Shown here piece after piece: positions 27,611 to 36,175 of a DNA stretch of 64,000 bases. Position 1 is the first letter of the stretch; the number at the start of each line of letters is the position of its first letter. A model generated the notes under the pieces. The model was not told where the DNA came from and did not search any database. It saw only the letters and a program-made list of their open reading frames with translations. Both the position numbers and the translations under genes were made by a program. The DNA is from Deinococcus sp. Arct2-2 (GTDB taxonomy: Bacteria; Deinococcota; Deinococci; Deinococcales; Deinococcaceae): contig NZ_SSNW01000001.1 of the NCBI RefSeq assembly GCF_004801315.1, positions 191,929 to 255,928 of the forward strand, given 5' to 3'.

Positions 27611-29532
27611 CCGCACCCGCACAACCCGGCGCACCCGAAGGCCGCATCGATTACGCCGAGACGCTCGATTTTCCGACCAAGCGCCTCATTCTGATCGGTA
27701 CACTGCTGGGCCTGTTCTTGGCCGCGCTTGACCAGACCATCGTGGCTACCGCCATGCCGCGCATCGCCAAAGACCTTGACGGCCTGAATTTGTACGCTTG
27801 GGTCACGACCATCTACTTGCTCGCCAGCACTGCGATGGTGCCGATCTACGGCAAGCTCTCCGACATTTACGGCCGCAAACGCATTCTGATGTTCGGCATC
27901 GTGGTCTTCCTGATCGGCTCGGCCCTGTGCGGGATGGCAGGCGAACCCTTCTTCGGCAACATGTTCGGCGGCGGCATGATGCAGCTGATCGTCTTCCGTG
28001 GCCTTCAAGGCTTCGGCGGCGCGGCGCTCACCTCGGTGGCCTTCTCGATCATCGCCGACATTTTCGCGCCCGCTGACCGGGGCCGCTATCAGGGTCTGTT
28101 CGGCGCGGTCTTCGGCATCGCCAGTGTCATCGGGCCATTGCTGGGCGGCTTCCTGACCGACAGCGTCTCGTGGCGCTGGGTGTTCTACGTCAATCTGCCC
28201 ATCGGCCTCATCGCCATGTACTTTATCGCCACCAAAATGCCGCGCCTTGCCAGCGGCCTGAAGCCCAAGATCGACTACATCGGGGCCATTCTGGTCATCG
28301 TCTTCAGTGTGCCGCTGCTGCTGGGCCTGACCTTCGGCTCCGACGGCAACTACGGCTGGACAAGTCCTCGGGTGCTGGGGTTGTTTGCCACCTCGATTGT
28401 CGCGCTGATCGCCTTCCTGTTCGTCGAGTCGCGCCATGAAAGTCCGATTCTGCCGCTGAGCCTGTTCAAAAACCCCACCTTCGCTTGGGGCGTGCTGGCC
28501 CGCTTCTTCATCGGCGCGGCCTTCCTCGGTGCCATTCTGTTCCTGAGTCTGTACCTCGTGAATGTGCAGGGCGTCTCGGCCACCAAAGCCGGAACCGCCA
28601 CCATTCCCCTCACGATGGGCCTGATCTTCGGCGCGATCATGAGCGGCCAGCTCGCCTCGCGTCTGGGCTACTACAAGGTGCTGATCATGGTCGGCCTGTG
28701 CCTGATGATGGGCGGCTTCTTCCTGCTCTCGACCCTCAACGCCGACACGCCCTACGCCCGCGTCATCCTCTACATGATCGTGTTGGGCTTGGGCATCGGC
28801 CCCGCGTTGCCGCTGTTCAACCTCGCCATCCAGAACGCCGTCAAGCCTTGGGAAATCGGCGTGGCGACCAGTTCGGGCCAGTTCTTTCAACAGATGGGCA
28901 GCACCATCGGCACCGCCGTGTTCGGGGCCATCCTGACGGGCAGCCTCGCGCCCAGCATCGCCACCAACCTCAAAGCAGCAGAAGTCGGGCAACCCGCCGC
29001 CATCGTGGCGCAGCTCGAAACCACCCGCCAGAACATCGCCAATACTTCGAGAAATTCGGCCAATAACGCCAGTCCGACCTTCGAGCAGGTGTCGAGCCAG
29101 ATCAAGACCGGCATAGACAAGCAGTTCTCGGCGATTGCTACTATCGTCAAGTCGGGCAACCCAGCCACCTTCAGCGCCGCCATCAATAACCCTGATCTGC
29201 CCGCGCCGATGCGTGAGGGCCTCAGCCGCATTCCCGCGCAGGCCATTCAGAGTCCTCAGGGCCAGCAAGAAGTGCTGACGACGCTCAAGACCTTCCAGAC
29301 CAGCGCCACCACTGCCGCCCTAGCAACCGCCAAAACCACCTTCGACCTCACCACCCGCGCCACCAAAGTCGCGTTTGCCAGCACAATCAGCCGCATTTAC
29401 CTGATCAGCATTTTCGTGGCGCTGCTGGCATTCCTAGCCGTCTTGCCCATGCCCAACCTGCGGATGCCCCGCAAAGGTGAAGGCGGCGGCGGTGGCGAGC
29501 GCCCCGGTGCGCTGGCCTCGCTGGAAGGCTAA
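27607..29532 (+). CDS. DHA2-family (EmrB/QacA-like) MFS efflux transporter
   Basis: The 641-residue protein has about 14 membrane helices. DHA2 signatures include LGLFLAALDQTIVATAMPRI (motif D1 region), GKLSDIYGRKRIL (motif A) and ASVIGPLLGGFLTDSVSWRW (motif C). It should export hydrophobic or cationic compounds in exchange for protons. Between the last two helices lies a non-membrane stretch of roughly 160-170 residues (about 455-620), unusually long and Ala/Thr/Gln-rich, predicted outside the membrane. The ATG overlaps the MarR stop. A strong terminator follows. Confidence 0.92.
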   Translation: MTAPAQPGAPEGRIDYAETLDFPTKRLILIGTLLGLFLAALDQTIVATAMPRIAKDLDGLNLYAWVTTIYLLASTAMVPIYGKLSDIYGRKRILMFGIVVFLIGSALCGMAGEPFFGNMFGGGMMQLIVFRGLQGFGGAALTSVAFSIIADIFAPADRGRYQGLFGAVFGIASVIGPLLGGFLTDSVSWRWVFYVNLPIGLIAMYFIATKMPRLASGLKPKIDYIGAILVIVFSVPLLLGLTFGSDGNYGWTSPRVLGLFATSIVALIAFLFVESRHESPILPLSLFKNPTFAWGVLARFFIGAAFLGAILFLSLYLVNVQGVSATKAGTATIPLTMGLIFGAIMSGQLASRLGYYKVLIMVGLCLMMGGFFLLSTLNADTPYARVILYMIVLGLGIGPALPLFNLAIQNAVKPWEIGVATSSGQFFQQMGSTIGTAVFGAILTGSLAPSIATNLKAAEVGQPAAIVAQLETTRQNIANTSRNSANNASPTFEQVSSQIKTGIDKQFSAIATIVKSGNPATFSAAINNPDLPAPMREGLSRIPAQAIQSPQGQQEVLTTLKTFQTSATTAALATAKTTFDLTTRATKVAFASTISRIYLISIFVALLAFLAVLPMPNLRMPRKGEGGGGGERPGALASLEG

Positions 29533-29591
29533 GTTCAGAGTCGTGAGCAACCCGTAGAGACAAGGCAATTAAGCTCTAAGTGAATCAAACA

Positions 29592-29625
29592 GGGTCTGGA
29601 CTTCGGTTCAGGCCCGCTTTTTTTT
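29592..29625 (+). terminator. Intrinsic terminator after the MarR-MFS operon
   Basis: GGGTCTGGAC pairs with GTTCAGGCCC (two G-U pairs) around a TTCG tetraloop, and GC plus eight T bases follow. This is a textbook terminator about 60 bp after the MFS stop. Confidence 0.9.
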
Positions 29626-29693
29626 GCTGCTTACACCCCGTAACCCACCACCTCACCTAGAGCAACCCCCCGCCCCCGCCTTTGCGTCCCGCG

Positions 29694-29699
29694 TACACT
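29694..29699 (+). promoter_or_regulatory. -10 hexamer TACACT, leaderless-type promoter of gnd
   Basis: TACACT is followed by 5 bp and the ATG of gnd at 29705. There is no room for a normal ribosome-binding site downstream of a transcript start. Confidence 0.5.
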
Positions 29700-29704
29700 A
29701 GGGC

Positions 29705-31201
29705 ATGACGCAACCCTCTGCCGATGCCCCCGCCGCCTCCGCTGTTCCCCCAATCGCCGATATCGGTGTGATCGGCCTCGCGGTGATGGGCGAGAACCTG
29801 ATCCTGAACATGGCGAGCAAGGGCTTTACGGTGGCGGCCTTCAACCGCACGGTCAGCAAGGTCACGGCCTTTACGGGCGGGCGGGCCAAAGGGTTGACCA
29901 TCGTGGGCGCAGATTCGCTGGAAGGCTTCGTGGCGCTGCTCAAGCGGCCCCGCAAGGTCATGCTGATGGTGAAAGCAGGCGCGGCAGTCGATGAATTCAT
30001 CAATCACGTCAAGCCGTTCCTCGAACCCGGCGACATCATCATCGACGGCGGCAACAGCCACCCCGCCGACTCCACACGGCGTACCAAAGAACTGTCTACC
30101 GAGGGGCTGCTGTTCATCGGTACAGGTGTGAGCGGCGGCGAGGAAGGCGCATTGACCGGCCCCAGCATCATGCCGGGCGGCAATCCTCTGGCGTGGGAAG
30201 CGGTCAAGCCTATTTTTCAGGGCATCGCGGCGCGGGTAGAAGACGGTACGCCCTGCTGCGACTGGGTGGGCGAGGAAGGCGCGGGCCACTTCGTGAAGAT
30301 GGTTCACAACGGCATCGAGTACGCCGACATGCAGATGATTGCCGAGAGTTACCATCTGCTGCGTGACGTGGCAGGCCTCAGCGCCCCTCAGATTGCCGAG
30401 GTGTTTGCCGAATGGAACCGGGGCGAACTGAACTCCTACCTGATCGAAATTACCGCCGACATTCTGACCAAAATTGACCCCAAAACGGGTGAGCCGCTGG
30501 TGGACGTGATTCTGGACGCCGCCGGACAAAAAGGCACGGGCAAATGGACGAGCGTGGCCGCGCTGGACGCAGGTAGCCCCGCCGCCACCATTACCGAAGC
30601 TGTGTATGCCCGCGCCATGAGCGCCCTGAAAGAAGAGCGCATGGCGGCCAGCCACTTCCTGAAAGGCCCCGAAATTACGCCGCCCGCCGATCAAGCCGCG
30701 TTTATCGAAGGCGTGCGTCAAGCTCTGTACGCCTCCAAAATTGCGGCCTATGCACAGGGCTTTCAGCTTCTGCGGTTGTCGGCACAGGACGCAGGCTGGA
30801 CACTGGATTTCGGCGCGATTGCCCTGATGTGGCGCGGCGGCTGCATCATCCGTGCTCAGTTCCTAGACCGCATTAAGGAAGCCTACGACGCCCAGCGCGA
30901 CTTGCCGAACCTGCTGCTGGCCCCTTACTTTCAGGAAGCCATTCAGGGCGTACAGACCGCGTGGCGTCAGACGATTGCGGCTGCTGCCCTAAGTGGCATT
31001 CCTACCCCCGCTTTTGCTAGTGCTTTGGCCTACTACGACGGCTACCGCACCGCCAAGTTGCCCGCCAATATCCTTCAGGCTCAGCGGGATTACTTTGGGG
31101 CGCACACCTACGAGCGCACCGATGGCCCACGCGGAGAGTTTCACCACACCAACTGGACGGGGCGCGGTGGGGAAACGGCGAGCAGCACGTATAACGTTTA
31201 A
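29705..31201 (+). CDS. gnd: 6-phosphogluconate dehydrogenase, decarboxylating
   Basis: This 498-residue enzyme oxidises 6-phosphogluconate to ribulose-5-phosphate with NADP in the pentose phosphate pathway. It shows the cofactor fold DIGVIGLAVMGENLILNMAS, DGGNSHPADSTRR, the active-site GVSGGEEGALTGPSIMPGG, HFVKMVHNGIEYADMQ with the catalytic lysine, and the C-terminal YYDGYRTAKLPANILQAQRD and FHTNW-like end (FHHTNWTG). This is the long (about 470-500 residue) dimeric form. An N-terminal Ala/Pro-rich extension of about 18 residues precedes the Rossmann fold. It is a single-gene unit. Confidence 0.97.
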   Translation: MTQPSADAPAASAVPPIADIGVIGLAVMGENLILNMASKGFTVAAFNRTVSKVTAFTGGRAKGLTIVGADSLEGFVALLKRPRKVMLMVKAGAAVDEFINHVKPFLEPGDIIIDGGNSHPADSTRRTKELSTEGLLFIGTGVSGGEEGALTGPSIMPGGNPLAWEAVKPIFQGIAARVEDGTPCCDWVGEEGAGHFVKMVHNGIEYADMQMIAESYHLLRDVAGLSAPQIAEVFAEWNRGELNSYLIEITADILTKIDPKTGEPLVDVILDAAGQKGTGKWTSVAALDAGSPAATITEAVYARAMSALKEERMAASHFLKGPEITPPADQAAFIEGVRQALYASKIAAYAQGFQLLRLSAQDAGWTLDFGAIALMWRGGCIIRAQFLDRIKEAYDAQRDLPNLLLAPYFQEAIQGVQTAWRQTIAAAALSGIPTPAFASALAYYDGYRTAKLPANILQAQRDYFGAHTYERTDGPRGEFHHTNWTGRGGETASSTYNV

Positions 31202-31439
31202 AAACCGTGAGTGGTCAGTGGTAAGTGGGTAGGGGAGAAAGCGCGAGAGTAGAGGGTGGATCGTAAATCGTGGAGAAGGCCGAACCACGTTTTGCGATCC
31301 ATCTTCTGTTCGGTGAGCACGGGATGCAACCGAGTCCGGTACATCTGCTGTTGCCCTCTCCACCTGTAGCGGCGGGGTGATGGGGCGTGCAAGCGGCGTA
31401 TCTGCCCCAGCTCAAGGACTCAATTCAAGTCTGTATGAC
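31202..31439. repeat. Spacer after gnd with a GTGGATC-type hairpin (repeat E)
   Basis: TGGATCGTAAA (31258-31268) and TTTGCGATCCA (31291-31301) form an inverted repeat with one mismatch, one of several GTGGATC-based hairpins in the window. The rest of this gap between convergent genes shows no coding sequence. Confidence 0.55.
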
Positions 31440-31606
31440 CAATGGTTCGGACAGTTTTGGTTCCAAAACACAGAGCATGTAAAAATGTTGTCTGGGACGC
31501 CTTTCCCGTTCCCCCCTCCCAGCCTCCCCCGCAAGGGTGGAGGAGCTAAAAACACCGTGTTCTTGGGCAACTCGTAGAGCAAGTTTAGACACTGTCCGAA
31601 CCATTG
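31440..31606. repeat. MITE-like repeat A, copy 2
   Basis: A 167-bp element has perfect 16-bp terminal inverted repeats (CAATGGTTCGGACAGT at 31440-31455 and its complement at 31591-31606). The interior shares CCCCTCCCAGCCTCCCC and GGAGGAGCTAAAAACACC with copy 1 at 6683-6863. The right end overlaps the 3' end of the AraC gene. Confidence 0.8.
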
Positions 31607-32508
31607 ATAACATCCATGTCAGGCGGCAGCGTGGGCAGAGCAAGCAGGATGTCTTGGGTCTGGCTTGGCGACCCGTTCGAGAACCCGCTTGACAACCACC
31701 TTGAAGACTCATCCTGCGCTCTGGACGGCAGAGTGAGTGTACTTTGCACCATGTGGGCAAACGCACCGGGCGTCATTTGGGTCATGGCGCGGAAGTCGCG
31801 GCTGAGGTGAGCCTGATCGGCAAAACCCAACTCGTAAGACAGTTGCGCCAACGAAGCTTTAGGCGTGCGCCACAAGCGGTTATGGACTTCCTCGAAGCGG
31901 ATCAGGCGGGCCAGCGTTTTGGCGTTTACTCCGACATCCTGAAGAAACAGCCGTTCCAGTTGCCGCTGACTGACCTCGTATTCTTCGGCCAAGCGGCCCA
32001 AACGGCTTTGACCGAGGCTTTGGTACAGTTGGCCCGCTGCCTTCACGCTCCAACTCGGCTCCCGGCCCCGCTCGGTCCACAGCTTCAGCAGCCAGTCTTC
32101 CACTATGTGGCGGGCTTCATCCCACGCCCCAAGTTCCAGCAGGGCGCACACCGTCCGGGTCAGGATGGGCCAGTCTAGACTCAGATCAAGCTGCTCTGAG
32201 GCGAGCTTCCAGCCAAACAGTTGCCGCGCTCCCCACGGATACAGTTCTACGCCCAGCGCCAGCCCCCGCGACACCATCCGCTGAGGGGCGAGGGTCAGGC
32301 CAGACAACGTGGCTTCCGGGAGGCGCTCCAATGTCCCCAGCAGCGACGATCTTTGCCAACTGGAACCCGCGTAAAAGATCAGCCGCAGCAGGCCTTCGGG
32401 CATCATGCGGTGCTCTTCTTCCTCTACCGTATGAAACTCGGCCACCTGCCAGTAGGCCCGCACCAAGGGGCGCAGGCGGGCGTCGGGCAGGATTTCACGG
32501 TAAACCAC
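31585..32508 (-). CDS. AraC-family transcriptional regulator
   Basis: This 307-residue regulator has an N-terminal sensor domain of the DUF6597 kind (LVRAYWQVAEFHT, MMPEGLLRLIFYAG) and a C-terminal pair of helix-turn-helix units (LGRLAEEYEVSQRQLERLF, ASLAQLSYELGFADQAHLSR) ending the AraC domain at about residue 250. The remaining tail looks unstructured, and its last residues plus the stop codon (about NGSDSV) are encoded by the terminal repeat of a MITE-like element. It starts with GTG and follows the deoxyribosyltransferase-like gene with a 14-bp overlap. Confidence 0.88.
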   Translation of the reverse strand: MVYREILPDARLRPLVRAYWQVAEFHTVEEEEHRMMPEGLLRLIFYAGSSWQRSSLLGTLERLPEATLSGLTLAPQRMVSRGLALGVELYPWGARQLFGWKLASEQLDLSLDWPILTRTVCALLELGAWDEARHIVEDWLLKLWTERGREPSWSVKAAGQLYQSLGQSRLGRLAEEYEVSQRQLERLFLQDVGVNAKTLARLIRFEEVHNRLWRTPKASLAQLSYELGFADQAHLSRDFRAMTQMTPGAFAHMVQSTLTLPSRAQDESSRWLSSGFSNGSPSQTQDILLALPTLPPDMDVINGSDSV

Positions 32509-32935
32509 GCCCTACTCTGGCAGAAGTCGCTGCTGCAAATGTTGCCTCATCCGGCGGCAGGGCCTCCAAGTACCGTACCCGTTTGCCCTGCTGCTGGGCA
32601 TACTCGATCTCAGCGCGGGTGCTTTGGCCTATGTACCCGCCCACGTTGATGACCAAGATTTCATCGGCCAGATCAATTTTATGGCGGTGCAGGGTGGCGA
32701 GGCGGGCCAGCAGTTCCGCTTGCTCCTCTGCCGACAAGTGCGCCAACGCCTCGGCATCGGGCGTGCGGTGGCTACCAATACTCAGAACTATCTTGCCCGC
32801 CAACGTTTCGGCCAAGCTTGCCGCGTCGAACTGGGCCAAAAAGCGGGTGCTTCCGCAGAGGCATACGATGGTGGTGGGCTGTGCGGAAGACCTCAGAACT
32901 GGAGAGCGTACCGCACGCCGCTGCTGTCGGTGCAT
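32495..32935 (-). CDS. Nucleoside 2-deoxyribosyltransferase-like protein
   Basis: The product is up to 146 residues. The conserved part begins at IVCLCGSTRF and continues through LHRHKIDLADEILVINVGGY, IGQSTRAEIEYA and GKRVRYLE, the pattern of short nucleoside 2-deoxyribosyltransferase/DUF4406-like Rossmannoid proteins. The function may be base exchange on deoxynucleosides or hydrolysis of modified nucleotides. The annotated ATG lies 43 bp inside the upstream lipoprotein gene, so the true start may be later; no other ATG, GTG or TTG precedes the conserved core. Confidence 0.7.
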   Translation of the reverse strand: MHRQQRRAVRSPVLRSSAQPTTIVCLCGSTRFLAQFDAASLAETLAGKIVLSIGSHRTPDAEALAHLSAEEQAELLARLATLHRHKIDLADEILVINVGGYIGQSTRAEIEYAQQQGKRVRYLEALPPDEATFAAATSARVGRGLP

Positions 32936-33399
32936 TCGCCGTAGCCGTGTTCCTGTACATCTACGGTGAGGGTACAGGTCAGGGTGCGCGGCGCGTTGCC
33001 ATCGGTGCGGGCAATCAGGTTGCCGGTGCGCGACACGAGGCGCGGGGCGGGCGTGCGGGCCGTGCCGTTTACGCCAAAGTAGGGATCACGGCTGCCCATG
33101 TTGTCCCACGGGTTGCCGAAATTAAAGCCGATCCCGAAATCTAGTGGAGACGGCGCAGGGCTGGCCGTATCGATGATGACGCTGCGGCCCACATAGGTCT
33201 GCTCGCCAATCTGAATGGTTACGTTATTGTCGAGCCGCCCCGTGCCAGTGCGCGGTTGCAGCGACCCACCCACAAAGCTGATGGTGCCTTCTTGCCCGGT
33301 GCTGGTGTTCACGATCCGCCCACTGGGAGGGCCGACAAGGGCAGGGGCGCAGGAGGCGAGGACGGCGGCCAAACCCAGCAGCATCAAGGGGCGTTTCAT
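32893..33399 (-). CDS. Predicted lipoprotein of unknown function
   Basis: The 168-residue product starts MKRPLMLLGLAAVLASCAP, with lipobox LASC and Cys17 as lipid anchor. The mature part is Gly/Thr/Asn-rich and beta-like, with a late cysteine pair (TCTLTVDVQEHGYGEC) that may form a disulphide. I recognise no family. It heads a three-gene minus-strand group with the deoxyribosyltransferase-like and AraC genes. A TAAACT hexamer 9 bp before the ATG is a possible -10 box. Confidence 0.65.
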   Translation of the reverse strand: MKRPLMLLGLAAVLASCAPALVGPPSGRIVNTSTGQEGTISFVGGSLQPRTGTGRLDNNVTIQIGEQTYVGRSVIIDTASPAPSPLDFGIGFNFGNPWDNMGSRDPYFGVNGTARTPAPRLVSRTGNLIARTDGNAPRTLTCTLTVDVQEHGYGECTDSSGVRYALQF

Positions 33400-33514
33400 A
33401 TCGCTCTCAGTTTAGGCCGTAGACCTGACGGAGCGGTGAGGACGGGGGAAAAGCGGGCGAGACGTTGGCATGCAGCCCGCACGCCGGAGAATCCAGCCAA
33501 ATTGACAGACAGGG

Positions 33515-33520
33515 TATATT
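33515..33520 (+). promoter_or_regulatory. -10 hexamer TATATT, leaderless-type promoter
   Basis: TATATT lies 7 bp before the ATG at 33528. It supports that ATG over the upstream in-frame start at 33465 and suggests a leaderless transcript. Confidence 0.55.
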
Positions 33521-33527
33521 GACGCTC

Positions 33528-35201
33528 ATGCTGTTTCTTTCCGCCCTGCTGCTCGTCGTCGCTTTTCTGGTGGGCAGTTTGCCGCTGGGAGACTGGCTGT
33601 TGCGGCGTTCTGGCCTAGATTCGCGGGTCAACAATGCCCACAACTTGGGCATAGAGAACATGTTGCGCCGGGTGGGGCCGGGATTGGCCGCCGCCAGCGC
33701 CGCGCTAGATGCAGGCAAAGGCTTAGTGGCCGTGCTGATGGCCTCCAGCTTGGCCCTGCCCGAAGTGATGGTGCTGGCGGCGTTGGCGGCCTACTTGGGC
33801 CACCTGAACCCGCCGCGTGCGCTGTACGGCTCGACTCTGCCGCGTGGCCGGGGCAATCTGGTGTTGCTGGGCGTGCTGGCGGGCTTGTCGGCCACCGGAG
33901 CCGTGCCGCTGTGGGCCGCGGCCTTGCCTGTGCTGGTGTATGCGGCTGTGGCCGGATTTTGGGGCTATGTCAGCGCGGCTACTCTGGCGGGCTTGGCAAC
34001 CTTTGCCGTGTCGGTGGCGCTGTTGCCGCTGGGCGTTCCGGCAAAGCTGGCGGCGCTGGGACTGTTGGTGGCGGCCACATGGCGTTTCAAGGAGAACTTG
34101 GGCCGCATGATGGACGGCACCGAACCGCGTGTGGGCGAGGAAGTGCCGATGGCCGGAAAACGCGCCGACGTGGTGGTGGCCGCCTTCATGATCCACCCGA
34201 TGACCCTCAAGGATTTCTGGTCGGTGGGGCGCTTCGCTTGGCTTAAGCCTATGGTGGAACGCGGTTTGGTGAGTGAAGCCAGTGTGCGCCATCTGGCCGA
34301 CCATGTGCGGCCCATGAAAGTAGGCGAGCTGCACGGGATTCGCACGGCAGAAGGCAAGGAAATCCGCTGTTATCTGCTGAGTAGCCCCCTGCTACCTGAC
34401 CGCTTCCGTGACGCGCCCGAACTGGCGACCAGCCGCGCCATCGAGGGCGCACGCTTGGCCCGCGAGTTGGGAGCCGAAGTGTTCGGATTGGGAGCCTTTT
34501 GGAGCGTGGTGGGCAATAAGGGCATAGACGTGCAGGCCGCCGTGCCCGAAATTACCATCACCAACGGCGGCGCGTATACCAGCGGCACCATCAAGGCCGC
34601 CATTCCCGGCATTCTGGCCCACTTTGAGGGTTCGGGGCGTGACCTGAAAGCCGCGACTGCCGCTGTAGTCGGCGCAAACGGCGTGGTGGCGTTCGGGATT
34701 GCCCGCACCATTGCCCCACAAGTCGCCAAAGTGATCATGCTGGGCCGCGACCTAGAGAAGTTGGAACGCAGCGCCACGACCCTGCGCCGCGCCAACAAAG
34801 ATACCGAAATCATTACCACCACCAGCTACGACACCCTGCGCGAAGCCGACCTGATGTTTACGGCCACCAGCGACCCCAACCCGGTGATTTTTCCTCAGCA
34901 TGTCAAGCCGGGGGCATGGATTTTTGACGAAGGGCGGCCCGCCGATGTGGACGTGAGTGTGGAAGCCATTCCCGGCGTGCGCGTCATTCCCGGCGGTGTG
35001 GTGCGGCCCCCCGGTTCTATGACCAGCAATATCGACCTCCAATTTGGCGAAGGTGCGGTGCCTGCTTGCCTCGCCGAAACCCTGATTATCGCGGCCACAG
35101 GCGAGCATCACCGCAAGAGCCTCGGCGCACAAACCCTGACGGAAAATATCAATTTCTTCGTGGAGCAGGCTGAAGTGTTGGGCTTTACGGTGGTGGATTA
35201 A
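33528..35201 (+). CDS. PlsY-like acyltransferase fused to an acyl-ACP-reductase-like Rossmann domain
   Basis: The 557-residue protein combines two parts. Residues 1 to about 195 are a multi-helix membrane domain like glycerol-3-phosphate acyltransferase PlsY (GSLPLGDWLLRRSGLD, NAHNLGIENMLRRVGP, ALDAGKGLVAV). From about residue 210 a soluble domain resembles cyanobacterial long-chain acyl-ACP reductase and shikimate-dehydrogenase-like proteins (GLGAFWSVVGNKG, ITNGGAYTSGTIKAAI, AVVGANGVVAFGIAR, MFTATSDPNPVI). PlsY uses acyl-phosphate; the C-terminal part may reduce an activated acyl group or act on a related lipid. Some PlsY motif residues are changed, so activity of the first domain is uncertain. 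Confidence 0.78.
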   Translation: MLFLSALLLVVAFLVGSLPLGDWLLRRSGLDSRVNNAHNLGIENMLRRVGPGLAAASAALDAGKGLVAVLMASSLALPEVMVLAALAAYLGHLNPPRALYGSTLPRGRGNLVLLGVLAGLSATGAVPLWAAALPVLVYAAVAGFWGYVSAATLAGLATFAVSVALLPLGVPAKLAALGLLVAATWRFKENLGRMMDGTEPRVGEEVPMAGKRADVVVAAFMIHPMTLKDFWSVGRFAWLKPMVERGLVSEASVRHLADHVRPMKVGELHGIRTAEGKEIRCYLLSSPLLPDRFRDAPELATSRAIEGARLARELGAEVFGLGAFWSVVGNKGIDVQAAVPEITITNGGAYTSGTIKAAIPGILAHFEGSGRDLKAATAAVVGANGVVAFGIARTIAPQVAKVIMLGRDLEKLERSATTLRRANKDTEIITTTSYDTLREADLMFTATSDPNPVIFPQHVKPGAWIFDEGRPADVDVSVEAIPGVRVIPGGVVRPPGSMTSNIDLQFGEGAVPACLAETLIIAATGEHHRKSLGAQTLTENINFFVEQAEVLGFTVVD

Positions 35202-35211
35202 ACCGGCAGAG

Positions 35212-36162
35212 TCAGCGTTTTTCTTCCGCCAGCACGGCCTTCAAGACATCCGGCCTGTCGGTGTCTATGCCGTCTATGCCCAGCCGCAGCAAGCGCCTCA
35301 TTTCGGGGGCGTCGTTGATTGTCCACACATGAACGGCGATGCCGCGTGCGTGCATCTGGGCCACAAAGCTGGCCGTCACGACTTCTATACCGCCCGCCCG
35401 CACCGGAACCTGTGCCACCCGGCCCGGCGCGGGGGCAAGGCCCGCTAAACCCACACGGCTCAATCCAATCTTGCTCAGAATGACCAAGGGCCGCAGTTCC
35501 TTTTCGGTCATGGACGTGGCGACTTCGGGGCAAGCGGCGCGGAAGTCCTGCATGGCTCGGTCACTGAAACTGGCAACAATCACGCGGGAAGTCACTCGGC
35601 GTTGCCGCAACACGGCGCAAAATGGGGCAGCGATGCTGGGCGTGTCCTGCTTGATTTCTATCGTCCACGGCAAGTCCGGGTGGGCCGCCAGCCCCTCTTC
35701 TAGCGTAGGGATGGTCAGCCCTTGCCCCCGGTACGGGAAGGTTTTGCCCCCGTCACGGCTAAAGCGTGCGCCTGCATCCAGCCGCCGCACCTGCGCCAGC
35801 GTCAAGTCACGAATGCGGCCCTTGCCATCCGTCAGACGGTCTACGGTGTCGTCGTGAGACAACACGAGCTGTCCATCGGCGGTGGCGTGCATGTCTGTGT
35901 CCAGCATTTGCACCCCCAGTGCCGCTGCTTCCCGGAAGGCCAGCAGCGTATTGCTGGGCCACAGCAACTCGCCGCCCTGATGGGCCAGATTCCACGCTGG
36001 AGACACGATAAATGGGTTGGCGCTGCGAACCAAGCTGGAGCGCAGGGCCGAAGCTGCAAAAAGCGCCAGCAGCACGCCCAACACTCCGGCCACCCATGCC
36101 CAACCCCGCCGCCTGCGAATTGCCCGTTTGCGGCTGGCTGGCCCATCTGACATTCTTTGCAT
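35212..36162 (-). CDS. Glycerophosphodiester phosphodiesterase with an N-terminal membrane anchor
   Basis: This 316-residue protein has one N-terminal membrane segment (WAWVAGVLGVLLALFAASAL) after a basic stretch, then a GDPD TIM-barrel domain: NLAHQGGELLWPSNTLLAF, LDTDMHATADGQLVLSHDD with the metal and acid residues, IEIKQD, and VHVWTINDAPEMRRLL near the end. It should hydrolyse glycerophosphodiesters to glycerol-3-phosphate outside the membrane. The ATG at 36162 is chosen because TATGCT lies 7 bp upstream and would overlap the alternative start at 36174. It converges on the PlsY fusion gene with a 10-bp gap. Confidence 0.9.
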   Translation of the reverse strand: MQRMSDGPASRKRAIRRRRGWAWVAGVLGVLLALFAASALRSSLVRSANPFIVSPAWNLAHQGGELLWPSNTLLAFREAAALGVQMLDTDMHATADGQLVLSHDDTVDRLTDGKGRIRDLTLAQVRRLDAGARFSRDGGKTFPYRGQGLTIPTLEEGLAAHPDLPWTIEIKQDTPSIAAPFCAVLRQRRVTSRVIVASFSDRAMQDFRAACPEVATSMTEKELRPLVILSKIGLSRVGLAGLAPAPGRVAQVPVRAGGIEVVTASFVAQMHARGIAVHVWTINDAPEMRRLLRLGIDGIDTDRPDVLKAVLAEEKR

Positions 36163-36169
36163 TGATCCC

Positions 36170-36175
36170 AGCATA
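36170..36175 (-). promoter_or_regulatory. -10 hexamer TATGCT, leaderless-type promoter of the GDPD gene
   Basis: On the minus strand TATGCT is followed by 7 bp and ATG 36162. It decides the start codon of the GDPD gene. Confidence 0.5.

Noticed and set aside
27508..29268. 586-codon open frame antisense to the DHA2 transporter
   Set aside because: Extremely rich in His, Asp, Gln and Glu, as expected for the complement of a membrane-protein gene; no plausible start context.
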